Shown here piece after piece: positions 7,107 to 15,098 of a DNA stretch of 64,000 nt. Positions within the stretch are counted from its first letter, which is position 1. Each line of letters opens with the position of its first letter. Made by a program: the position numbers and the translations under genes. The stretch comes from Paracoccaceae bacterium (GTDB lineage: Bacteria > Pseudomonadota > Alphaproteobacteria > Rhodobacterales > Rhodobacteraceae). The stretch spans positions 434,001 through 498,000 of the forward strand of contig JAMWZC010000002.1 of assembly GCA_024304985.1 (NCBI GenBank), written 5' to 3'. A model generated the notes under the pieces. It was not told where the DNA came from, did no database searches, and worked only from the letters and a program-made list of their open reading frames with translations.

Positions 7107-8165
7107 ATGAAACCTGTTCTTCGTACTCTGCTGGCTTCAGTGGCGCTGGTGCCGCTGGCGATAGCCGCCTCGGCGCAAGACCTGCCTGAAACAGAACTGT
7201 CTGTTGTCGGCAGCTGGAGCAACCTGCCCCTCTATCAGAACTTCGAGCGGAAATTCTGGGAAGAAACCGTGCCCGAAGCCTCGGGTGGCAAGATCACCGT
7301 CAGCATGACCACCTTCAACCAGATGGGCGTGGCCGGCGGCGACGTATTCCGCATGCTGGGCGATGGAGTCTTTGACGTGGGCATGACTGTTGGTGACTAT
7401 ACGGTGGCGGATGCAACCGAACTTGAAGGCTTGGACGTGCCCTTGCTCGCGACCGATGCCGAAAGCGCCCGCCAGATGGTCGAGGCAGCCAAGCCCATGG
7501 TCGCCGACATCATGCGCGACCGCTTCAATGCGCATATGCTGGCCATTGCGCCCTATCCGCCGCAGATCGTGTTCTGCAACGCAGAAGTGGCCAGCCTCGA
7601 CGATCTGGCCGGCAAGAAAATCCGCGGCTCGGGCCGCATGACCACCCTGTTCCTCGAAGAGCTGGGCGCCGAAGGCATCACAATGGCTTTCTCCGAAGTG
7701 CCGGGCGCACTGGAGCGGGGCGTTATTGATTGTGCCGTAACCGGCGCGGGTTCGGGATATGCCTCGGGCTGGTTCGAATCCTCGACCCATCTGGTCAACC
7801 TGCCGCTGGGTGGCTGGGACCCCGTCATCACCGCCGTGAACCTTGATGTCTGGGAAGGTCTGGACCCTGCGGTGCAAGCCTTCCTGACCGAGCAGGTCAA
7901 GACCGGGTTCGAGGATCCCGCATGGGAAGACGCTGCCGGTGCGCTGGCGCGTGACATCGCCTGCCTCACCGGATCGGGCGAATGCACCGCCGGGGCGCCT
8001 GCGTCAATGACGCTTGTGGAACTGTCGGATGCCGACAAGGCTCGCGCGATCGAGGTGCTGGAATCCTCGATCCTGCCCGACTGGGCCGAACGGGCTGGTG
8101 GCGATTGGGCGACCCGCTGGAACGAAACCGTTGGTGCCGCACTGGGTGTCAGCATCGCGAACTGA
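7107..8165 (+). CDS. TRAP transporter solute-binding protein (DctP family)
   Basis: This 352-residue periplasmic binding protein captures the substrate and hands it to the QM membrane subunits in sodium-driven TRAP transport. A signal peptide covers about residues 1-23 (MKPVLRTLL, then a hydrophobic stretch ending ASAQ). The DctP pattern is visible in LYQNFERKFWEE, GDVFRMLGDGVFDVG, the family-typical KKIRGSGR containing the ligand-anchoring Arg, and MAFSEVPGALERGVIDCAV. AAGGAGA sits seven bases before the ATG. The gene is followed by dctQ after 37 bases. The mature protein is richer in Cys than most DctP proteins, with two near the C-terminus that could form a disulfide. Carboxylate or amide ligands are plausible; the ligand is not readable. 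Confidence 0.92.
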   Translation: MKPVLRTLLASVALVPLAIAASAQDLPETELSVVGSWSNLPLYQNFERKFWEETVPEASGGKITVSMTTFNQMGVAGGDVFRMLGDGVFDVGMTVGDYTVADATELEGLDVPLLATDAESARQMVEAAKPMVADIMRDRFNAHMLAIAPYPPQIVFCNAEVASLDDLAGKKIRGSGRMTTLFLEELGAEGITMAFSEVPGALERGVIDCAVTGAGSGYASGWFESSTHLVNLPLGGWDPVITAVNLDVWEGLDPAVQAFLTEQVKTGFEDPAWEDAAGALARDIACLTGSGECTAGAPASMTLVELSDADKARAIEVLESSILPDWAERAGGDWATRWNETVGAALGVSIAN

Positions 8166-8202
8166 TCACGATCCGTGACAAAGTGAAAAGGAGCAGGGCA
8201 AC

Positions 8203-8781
8203 ATGACAGGTTCGGACAGACTGGCCGGCACGGCGATGCAGATCGCCGGGTCCCTCAGGACCGCTAACCGATGGATTGCCCTGCTCTGCGGCATAGTACT
8301 TCTGGGGGCCGTCGCCCTGATCATGACCGAAGTGCTGGGCCGCCAGTTTCCCGCGATGCGGGTTGGTGGTGCGGATGAACTCTCGGGCTATGTGATGGCC
8401 GCGATTGCCACATGGGGGTTTTCCTACGCCCTTGTGGAACGCGCGCATGTGCGAATTGACCTGATCCATAACCGTCTGCCCGTCATGGGACGCGCGGTGC
8501 TGGACATCATCGCACTGGCAAGCGTGCTGCTGGTGGCGGTTCTGGTCGCATGGCATGCCTATGACGTGCTGGCCAAGTCGCTGGCCCGCGGGTCACGCTC
8601 GAACACGCCGTTGGGCGTGCCTCTGTGGATGCCGCAGATTGTCTGGTTCGGCGGTTGGGCGTGGATGGTCGTGACCACAAGCCTGCTGTTGGCGTTGACC
8701 GTTGTCCTGACCGTGCTGCGTCGTTTTGAAATGGTCGAGCAGATCGCCTCGATCCCGGTCGAGACAGGAGAAGTCGAATGA
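8203..8781 (+). CDS. TRAP transporter small permease (DctQ family)
   Basis: This 192-residue inner membrane protein has four hydrophobic segments (roughly residues 27-47, 62-80, 96-117 and 142-165), as expected for the Q subunit. Family features are EVLGRQFP after the first helix and the ADELSGYVMAA segment. It pairs with the large M subunit, whose start codon overlaps its stop (ATGA), indicating translational coupling. AAAGGAGCAGG lies upstream of the ATG at 8203; an ATG eight codons further in is an alternative start. The N-terminal 20 residues are cytoplasmic and not conserved. Confidence 0.9.
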   Translation: MTGSDRLAGTAMQIAGSLRTANRWIALLCGIVLLGAVALIMTEVLGRQFPAMRVGGADELSGYVMAAIATWGFSYALVERAHVRIDLIHNRLPVMGRAVLDIIALASVLLVAVLVAWHAYDVLAKSLARGSRSNTPLGVPLWMPQIVWFGGWAWMVVTTSLLLALTVVLTVLRRFEMVEQIASIPVETGEVE

Positions 8782-10055
8782 TCTGGTATGTCTCGATCGG
8801 TCTGGCGGTCCTTCTGGCACTATCGGTGCCCGTCGGCGCGGCGTTGTTCATCCTCGGGTTCGGGTTGGACCAGTTCTTCTCCGCGATGCCGTTGATGCGC
8901 GGTCTGGGGCAGATGGTCTATTCCTCCTCGGACAGTTTCCTGTTGATCGCCATTCCGTTGTTCGTGCTGCTGGGCGAAATCCTTGTCCGGGCCGGTATCG
9001 CCGAGCGGACCTATGCCACTCTGGATACGTGGTTTTCATGGCTGCCGGGCGGGTTGGTCCATGCCAATATCGGCACAGCCACGATGTTCTCTGCCACTTC
9101 TGGGTCATCCGTGGCCACTGCGGCCACCGTGGCGACCGTCGCCATGCCGCAGGCGCGCAAACAGGGCTATGACCAGCGGCTCTTTGCCGGGGCGATTGCG
9201 GCGGGCGGCGCGCTCGGTATCCTTCTGCCACCCTCGATCAACCTGATCGTCTATGGCTTTCTGACCCAGACATCCGTCCCGCAACTTTTCATGGCCGGGA
9301 TCGTGCCGGGCCTTCTGATGGCGCTGGGTTTCATGATCATCACGGCCATCATCTGCACCATCAAACCGGAATGGGGCGGCCCCAGCCGCAGCTTCACCTG
9401 GGCCGAACGCATGGCGGGCCTGCCGCATCTGATCCCGGTTCTGATGGTCTTCGCCATCATCATCGGCTCGATCTATACCGGCTGGGCCACCCCGACCGAA
9501 GCCGCGGCCATCGGTGTGGTCATGGCATTGGGTATTGCAGCTTGGTACGGGGCCGTGACGTGGTCCAACATGCGCGCAGCCCTGCTGGGCACAATCCGCA
9601 CCACATCCATGGTGATGTTCGTCATCGTCGGCGCCTATTTCCTCAACTTCGCGCTGGGGGCCACCGGTCTGAACCGCGCGCTTTCGGGATTTCTGGAAAG
9701 CTTCGGCCTTGGCCCTTACGGGATGCTGCTGATCATCGTGCTGATGTATATCGTGCTGGGCTTTTTCATCGAAACGCTGGCCCTGATGATCGCGACCATC
9801 CCCATCGTTGTGCCGATCGTGATCGGGCTTGGCTTTGACAAGGTATGGTTCGGCATCCTGCTGATCGTGCTGATCGAGATGGCCCTGATCACGCCCCCCG
9901 TCGGCCTCAACCTCTATGTGGTGCAAGGCGCGCGCAAGGAAGGGCGGCTCAGCGATGTGATGGTGGGGGCCATTCCTTTCGTCTTCGTCATGCTGGTGAT
10001 GGTGGGGCTGCTGATCGCTTTCCCGTCCATCGCGCTGCTGTTCGCACCAGCCTGA
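8778..10055 (+). CDS. TRAP transporter large permease (DctM family)
   Basis: This 425-residue integral membrane protein has about twelve hydrophobic segments, the ion-coupled translocating subunit of a TRAP transporter. Conserved DctM segments are visible: SSDSFLLIAIPLFVLLGE, GGLVHANIGTATMFSATSGSSVATAAT (only part is quoted as ATMFSATSGSSVATAA), GGALGILLPPSI, TPTEAAAIGV, and near the C-terminus ALITPPVGLNLYVVQG. The start overlaps the dctQ stop by four bases. With the preceding DctP and DctQ it forms a complete tripartite system, and the enzymes on both sides probably process what it imports. Confidence 0.93.
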   Translation: MIWYVSIGLAVLLALSVPVGAALFILGFGLDQFFSAMPLMRGLGQMVYSSSDSFLLIAIPLFVLLGEILVRAGIAERTYATLDTWFSWLPGGLVHANIGTATMFSATSGSSVATAATVATVAMPQARKQGYDQRLFAGAIAAGGALGILLPPSINLIVYGFLTQTSVPQLFMAGIVPGLLMALGFMIITAIICTIKPEWGGPSRSFTWAERMAGLPHLIPVLMVFAIIIGSIYTGWATPTEAAAIGVVMALGIAAWYGAVTWSNMRAALLGTIRTTSMVMFVIVGAYFLNFALGATGLNRALSGFLESFGLGPYGMLLIIVLMYIVLGFFIETLALMIATIPIVVPIVIGLGFDKVWFGILLIVLIEMALITPPVGLNLYVVQGARKEGRLSDVMVGAIPFVFVMLVMVGLLIAFPSIALLFAPA

Positions 10056-10097
10056 CCCGTCGTTCAAGATCAATGCAAGAAGGAGCAGACCATTCCA

Positions 10098-10790
10098 ATG
10101 GGCAATCGGTTAACGTTTGAACGGGCAGGCCACGGGCCAGTCGAGATCGAGATCACGCACGGTGTCATCGCAGGCTGGACCGGGCGCAATGCCGATGCGG
10201 TCAACCACCACATCGAGGAACTGGCGGCCATCGGCGTGCCCGCGCCCTCGACCGTGCCGCTGTATTACCGCGCCTCGGACCTGATGTTCACGACAGCGCC
10301 CGTGATCCAGTGCCTAGACGACACCTCCTCGGGCGAGGCGGAACCCACGCTGATCGACGACGGCACGCGGCTTTATCTGGGGCTTGGCTCCGATCACACC
10401 GATCGCAAGCTTGAGGCCTATTCCGTGGCCCATTCCAAGCAGATCTGCCCCAAGCCCATCGCCCCCGTTCTGTGGGATTTCGACGAGGTGGCGGGGCATC
10501 TGGATGATATCCGCATCCGCTCCTTCATCCGCGAAGGTGGCGATTGGGTGCCTTATCAGGATGGCACAATCGGGTCGATCCGCCCGCTGGCCGAACTGGT
10601 GGCCGGCTCTCCGATGACAAAGGGTGGCACCCGTCTTCAACCCGGCACTGCCATGATGTGCGGCACCTTCGCCGTGCTCTCGGGCGGGGTGCGCGCAGCA
10701 GAAGAATTCCGCATGGAAATGATCGACGACCGTCTGGGCCGCCGCATCGAACATGTCTACACTATGGTCAGCCTTCCCGTCATCGCCTGA
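10098..10790 (+). CDS. DUF2848 domain protein
   Basis: This 230-residue protein of the DUF2848 family resembles the fold group of fumarylacetoacetate hydrolase-like enzymes in layout, but has no proven reaction that I can name. Visible family segments are VPLYYRAS, LGLGSDHTDRKLEAYSVAHSKQ (the piece GSDHTDRKLE is the most conserved), CPKPIAPVLWDFDEV, and GTAMMCGTFAVLSG near the C-terminus. The acidic and His residues in SDHTDRKLE may bind a metal. It sits 42 bases after the TRAP M gene and 14 bases before the amidase gene, on the same strand, which ties it to the same catabolic unit. Cytoplasmic; no signal peptide. Confidence 0.85.
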   Translation: MGNRLTFERAGHGPVEIEITHGVIAGWTGRNADAVNHHIEELAAIGVPAPSTVPLYYRASDLMFTTAPVIQCLDDTSSGEAEPTLIDDGTRLYLGLGSDHTDRKLEAYSVAHSKQICPKPIAPVLWDFDEVAGHLDDIRIRSFIREGGDWVPYQDGTIGSIRPLAELVAGSPMTKGGTRLQPGTAMMCGTFAVLSGGVRAAEEFRMEMIDDRLGRRIEHVYTMVSLPVIA

Positions 10791-10804
10791 AACCAAGGAC
10801 CCAC

Positions 10805-12115
10805 ATGACCCAATCCCCCCTGACCTCGCCCTGCGGCCGCATCACTTTTCGCGCCGAGGATCGTGCCCGCCATGTGATCGACCGCGCCATGGACATGCCG
10901 CATGCGATGATGTCGCGCATTTATACGCAATTCGATGCAAAACGCATCATGCAGGCGGCGCAGGCGCTGGATACGGATGCCACGCGCCGCACCGGTCCGC
11001 TGGCCGGTCTGATGGTCTCGATCAAGGACCTGTTCGATGAGGCGGGTCAGGTCACGGCTGCGGGCTCTGCCATCCTGCGCCGCGCGCAGGAAGCCAAGGC
11101 AGACGCGCCTGTGGTCGCCCGGCTCAAGGCCGCAGGGGCGGTGCCCTGTGGGCGCACGGCCATGTCCGAATTCGCCTATTCCGGCGTGGGGCTGAACCCG
11201 CATACCGGCAACCCCGGAAATGCCCGCGATCCGTCGCGTATCTCGGGCGGCTCCAGTTCGGGCGCGGCGGTTTCGGTGGCATTTGGCTTGGCTGATGTCG
11301 CCTTGGGCACCGATACCGGAGGTTCGGTCCGTATCCCTGCCGCTCTCAACGGTCTGGCGGGCTTCAAACCCTCGCAATCCACCGTGCCGCTGGACGGCGC
11401 GTTCCCCCTGTCCCCAACCTTCGACAGCATCGGCCCGCTGGCCCCGCGCATCGCCACCTGCGCTGCCGTCCACGCCGTGCTTTCCGGCACAGAAGTCCCC
11501 GCCGCACCGCAGGATCGCCCCCTCAGGCTCGCCATCCTCCAAGGTCCGCTGATGCAGGGCATGGACGCTCAGGTCACCGCGGATTTCGACGCGGCACTGG
11601 TGGCGCTGCGGACCGCCGGGCACGAGATTGTTGAAAAGGAATTGCCCGAACTGGACGGATTCGGAGACGTCAACCGGATCGTCGTCGCGACCGAGGCGCA
11701 TGCCATCCACGCCCATCACCTTGACGGCCTGCATGTCGAAGGCGACCCCCGCGTGCTGCGCCGCATCCTTGCCGCCAAGGATTTTCGCCCCTCCGATTAC
11801 ACCGACAAACTGGCCCAGCGCGCCCGAGCTGTCGCCGCGTTCCATACACTAGCGGATGGTATTGATGCTTTCATCCTGCCGACCATCCCGACCGTGGCCC
11901 CTCTGATTGCCGAGGTCGAGGCCGATTTCGACCGGCTCAATGCGCTGATGCTGCGCAATCCATCGGCAATCAATTTCCTTGACGGTTGCGCGGCGACAGT
12001 GCCGATGCAGCGCGCACAACGCTTGGCGACCGGGTTGATGCTCTTCGCTCCCGGTGGTCAAGACTGGAACATCCTTCACATGGCGCAGCGGATCGAGGCA
12101 CTGCTGGACTCGTGA
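10805..12115 (+). CDS. Amidase (amidase signature family)
   Basis: This 436-residue hydrolase has the Ser-cisSer-Lys triad: Lys about residue 74 in VSIKDLFD, cis-Ser about 150 in RISGGSSSGAA, and nucleophile Ser about 174 in TDTGGSVRIPA. It hydrolyses a carboxamide or related bond; members range from indoleacetamide and aryl amidases to allophanate hydrolase. Which substrate it takes is not readable. The start at 10805 lies just after the DUF2848 stop; the frame is open further upstream inside that gene but without a start signal. Its stop codon overlaps the GTG start of the next membrane protein gene. It is expected to act in the cytoplasm after TRAP import. Confidence 0.9.
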   Translation: MTQSPLTSPCGRITFRAEDRARHVIDRAMDMPHAMMSRIYTQFDAKRIMQAAQALDTDATRRTGPLAGLMVSIKDLFDEAGQVTAAGSAILRRAQEAKADAPVVARLKAAGAVPCGRTAMSEFAYSGVGLNPHTGNPGNARDPSRISGGSSSGAAVSVAFGLADVALGTDTGGSVRIPAALNGLAGFKPSQSTVPLDGAFPLSPTFDSIGPLAPRIATCAAVHAVLSGTEVPAAPQDRPLRLAILQGPLMQGMDAQVTADFDAALVALRTAGHEIVEKELPELDGFGDVNRIVVATEAHAIHAHHLDGLHVEGDPRVLRRILAAKDFRPSDYTDKLAQRARAVAAFHTLADGIDAFILPTIPTVAPLIAEVEADFDRLNALMLRNPSAINFLDGCAATVPMQRAQRLATGLMLFAPGGQDWNILHMAQRIEALLDS

Positions 12116-12912
12116 CCGATCCCTTGATCTTGGGTGAATTCGCCATCCGCATGGCGGGCACGGCTTTTGTCGTCATCGCGATTTCATGGATTGCCGTCCG
12201 TCTGGGACCGGCCATCGGCGGTGTCGTGGTGGGGCTGCCCATCGTTCTGGCGCCGGGGCTGGGCTTCATGCTGCTGGATCAGCCCCCCGCTTTTGTGGCT
12301 GACGCGGCGGCGGGTGCCTTGTTTTCCCTGTCAGCGACGCAAGCGTTTCTTCTGGCCTTCGTGATCCTGTCGGGCAGGACCGGGCCGTTCTTCTCGGTCG
12401 CGGGTGGCGCGCTGGCATGGCTGGTGTTGGCACTGCCCTTGGGTGTCGTGCCGCATCCCCCGCTGATTGGCGCAGCGCTCTTTGCGGCGGTGACGCTGGC
12501 GGCACGCAGGATCGGGCGACGCTGGGTCGCGGGACAGAATGCCAAGGCGGCCGGCACGAAATGGGGGCTTTTGATCCTGCGCGGTCTGCTGGCGGGCCTG
12601 TTGGTGGGCGGCGTCACACTGGGGTCGTCGGTGCTGGGCGCAGGGTTCGCAGGTGCGATCATGGCTTTCCCCATCGGTTTCACGGTCATCGCGATTTCGC
12701 TGCATATGGATCATGGCGGAGCTTTCGCCGGTCAGACCGCCTTTGCCGGCCTGACGGGGCTGAGCAGTCTTGCCACCTTCTGCCTGTGCCTTGCGCTTCT
12801 GCTGCGGCAACTGCCTGCGGGGCCTGCCTTCCTGCTGGCGCTTTCCGCATCGGTCCTCGCTACGCTTGTGATGACACTGCTGGCCGGGCGTGCGCGGACA
12901 GGGCAGACTTGA
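12112..12912 (+). CDS. Integral membrane protein of unknown function
   Basis: This 266-residue hydrophobic protein starts at GTG 12112, overlapping the amidase stop by four bases, so translational coupling is likely. Roughly eight membrane segments can be seen, with Gly-rich stretches such as PAIGGVVVGLPIVLAPG near the N-terminus and a related AGAIMAFPIGFTVIA in the second half. This suggests an internal two-fold repeat (G-x-x-x-G-hydrophobic-P-I). I do not recognise the family. Its position at the end of the hydro-lyase/TRAP/amidase run suggests a part in export or uptake linked to that pathway, but this is inference only. Confidence 0.7.
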   Translation: MTDPLILGEFAIRMAGTAFVVIAISWIAVRLGPAIGGVVVGLPIVLAPGLGFMLLDQPPAFVADAAAGALFSLSATQAFLLAFVILSGRTGPFFSVAGGALAWLVLALPLGVVPHPPLIGAALFAAVTLAARRIGRRWVAGQNAKAAGTKWGLLILRGLLAGLLVGGVTLGSSVLGAGFAGAIMAFPIGFTVIAISLHMDHGGAFAGQTAFAGLTGLSSLATFCLCLALLLRQLPAGPAFLLALSASVLATLVMTLLAGRARTGQT

Positions 12913-12969
12913 CATGGCCCGCCGAGCGATGCTGGCTGCATGCTGCATATCCCTGAACGGACCGGAGCC

Positions 12970-13872
12970 ATGGTAGATTTCAAGGGGCTTGAGACATTCC
13001 TCTGGGTGGCGGCCCTTGGCAGCTTTCGGGGGGCCGCGCAGAAGCTGAACACGACGCAGCCCGCCATCTCGCACCGCATCGCGCAGCTTGAGGCCGAGGT
13101 GGGCGCGAAGCTTCTCAGCCGCGAAAGCCGCAACGTTGCCCCCACACTGCGCGGGCGGCAACTACTGGTCTATGCCGAAAAGATCCTTGCCATGCGGGCC
13201 GAGATGCTGGCCAGCCTGCGCGACGCCGAGGCGGTGCGCGGCGTGATCCGGCTGGGTGTGGCCGAAACCATCGTGCACACATGGCTTCCCGATTTCATCA
13301 AGGAAGTGCATCGCATCTATCCCAATCTGTCGATCGAGATCGAGGTGGATATCTCGCCGTCCCTCCGCGCCCGCCTGCTGGCGCAGGAGGTGGATATCGC
13401 CTTTCTGCTGGGGCCCTTGTCCGCGCCCTTGCTGCGCAACCGGCTGCTGTGCGAATACCCCGTTGGTTTCATCGCAAGCCCCGCCCTCAAGGTGCCGAAC
13501 CCGGCGGATGTGCGCGATCTGGCGCGGTTTCCGCTGATCACCTTCGCGCGCAAGACACAGCCCTATGAGCAGGTGAAATCCCTGTTCAACCGCCCCTATC
13601 TGCCCCCGATCAACCTGCATGCAAGTGCGTCCATGGCGACAGTCGTGCATCTGGCGACCGAAGGTATCGGGATCGCCGTGATCCCGCATGAGCTGGTCGA
13701 GGCGGAACTGCGTGACGGCAAGCTGGAGAGGATCCAGACCGAAGTCACGATGCCGCCGCTGTCCTTCTGCGCCAGTTGGCTGGAAAGCCCCGACACCCTT
13801 GCCGTCGAACTGGTGGTCGAGATTGCCGCACGGATGGCCAGCACATGGAACGAGCCCGAGGCGGCGGCCTAA
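12970..13872 (+). CDS. LysR family transcriptional regulator
   Basis: This 300-residue regulator has an N-terminal winged helix (FLWVAALGSFRGAAQKLNTTQPAISHRI; core quoted as AAQKLNTTQPAISHRI, about residues 19-34) and a periplasmic-binding-like effector domain (about 90-295) with GVAETIVHTWLPDFI. The start at 12970 has GGAG just upstream and gives the usual LysR N-terminus; an ATG ten codons earlier is less likely. It lies 57 bases after the membrane protein gene on the same strand, so it may be cotranscribed with the catabolic block and be its regulator, sensing a substrate or intermediate. Its stop overlaps the stop of the convergent fusion-protein gene. Confidence 0.9.
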   Translation: MVDFKGLETFLWVAALGSFRGAAQKLNTTQPAISHRIAQLEAEVGAKLLSRESRNVAPTLRGRQLLVYAEKILAMRAEMLASLRDAEAVRGVIRLGVAETIVHTWLPDFIKEVHRIYPNLSIEIEVDISPSLRARLLAQEVDIAFLLGPLSAPLLRNRLLCEYPVGFIASPALKVPNPADVRDLARFPLITFARKTQPYEQVKSLFNRPYLPPINLHASASMATVVHLATEGIGIAVIPHELVEAELRDGKLERIQTEVTMPPLSFCASWLESPDTLAVELVVEIAARMASTWNEPEAAA

Positions 13873-15098
13873 TTGTCGCCCCCCGAGGTCCGCGCCGTCA
13901 GCCTGACTCCTTCGGCGACACGCGCGCCAGGATAGGCGACAACGGATTGCCCTTCGGTGATACCGGACAAGACCTGCACCCAATCTGCGGTCATGCGGCC
14001 AGTCTCTACCGTCTGCAATTCCGCGCGCCCGTCCTGCGCCACGAAGACGGCCCATTGCCCATCCTGCCGGAACAGCGCCGACCGAGGCACCTGTAACACT
14101 GCCGGGTCCGACCAGACGACAAGGCGGACATAGACACGGTAACGGTCGCCCAGACCGACACGCGCCTCAGGCGGGGTCAGGATGTCCAGCGCAAGTCGCA
14201 CACGCTGTTCCTCGATCCCCAAGGCCGACACGCGCGTGAAGGCGGATGGGTCGATCCGGCGCACTTCGGCCTCGATCACGCCCTCGCCGCCCCAGCGTTC
14301 GACATGGGCGCGGGTCCCGGGTGCGATGCCGATCGTGTCAGCCGACAGAAGATCCACCTCGATCTCCAGATCGTCCAGATTACCGATACTCACCAGAGGG
14401 CTGCCAGCCTGCACCAGTCGCGCGTTCAGATCAGCCACCTCCAGCACGGTGCCGGACAAGGGGGCGGTGATACGAATGCAGCAATCCGCAGGGGCCCGGT
14501 CGGGGTCCTGCGCTTCGGGGCCCATCAGTTGCGCGCGCGCACGCTCCAGTGTGGCGCGCGTCAACTCAAGCTCGGCTTGTGCCGCCTCACGCGCGGCACG
14601 GGCGGATGCGGCGGCCTGCGCGCTGTTTTCCAGCATTGTAACCGATACCGTGCCGCGCGCCGCCAGCGTGCGGTTCCGGTCAAAATCCGCCTCGAAATGC
14701 TCCAGTTCCACCTCTGCACGGGACAGTTGCGCCTCGGCCAGGCGCACGGCGGCCTCGGCCTCGGTCACGGCGGCTTCGGCCAGACGCCGGGCGCGGGCAT
14801 CCAGAAAAGCGGGCTCGGCCGGTTGGATCACGGCGATGACCGTTTCGCCGTCCACGACCCTATCTCCCACCTCAACCGGAGAGCGTGTTGTGTTGCCGGT
14901 TACCGGCGCGGTCACCTGCCATGGGTCGCGAACGCGGGTGATCCCTTCGGCAGTCACCGTCACCTCCATCGGGGCGACGCGTGCCGCGACAAGATCGACT
15001 GCGACGGGCTGTGGCAGCAAGGCCCAGACCAGTGCTGCGATCAGCGCCAGACCCACCATTCCGGCAAGGATCATTCTGACATATCGGCCCATGGTCAT
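13869..15098 (-). CDS. Membrane fusion protein (HlyD / RND periplasmic adaptor-like) of an ABC exporter
   Basis: This 409-residue protein has one N-terminal membrane anchor (about residues 10-30) and then the periplasmic adaptor layout: a barrel-sandwich half-motif (VTVTAEGITRVRDPW), a long coiled coil (about 105-210, rich in Ala, Glu and Arg), the second lipoyl half (CCIRITAPLSGTVLEVADL), and a beta-barrel. It bridges the inner-membrane FtsX-type permease and an outer-membrane channel or acceptor. Its ATG overlaps the stop of the permease gene (ATGA), so the three genes form an operon. Two adjacent Cys occur in the second lipoyl half. The cargo is unknown. Confidence 0.88.
   Translation of the reverse strand: MTMGRYVRMILAGMVGLALIAALVWALLPQPVAVDLVAARVAPMEVTVTAEGITRVRDPWQVTAPVTGNTTRSPVEVGDRVVDGETVIAVIQPAEPAFLDARARRLAEAAVTEAEAAVRLAEAQLSRAEVELEHFEADFDRNRTLAARGTVSVTMLENSAQAAASARAAREAAQAELELTRATLERARAQLMGPEAQDPDRAPADCCIRITAPLSGTVLEVADLNARLVQAGSPLVSIGNLDDLEIEVDLLSADTIGIAPGTRAHVERWGGEGVIEAEVRRIDPSAFTRVSALGIEEQRVRLALDILTPPEARVGLGDRYRVYVRLVVWSDPAVLQVPRSALFRQDGQWAVFVAQDGRAELQTVETGRMTADWVQVLSGITEGQSVVAYPGARVAEGVRLTARTSGGDN

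Noticed and set aside
12331..13161. Long minus-strand frame of 276 codons opposite the membrane protein and LysR genes
   Set aside because: It is a shadow of two well-supported genes in high-GC DNA, with low-complexity Arg/Gln/Pro-rich translation.
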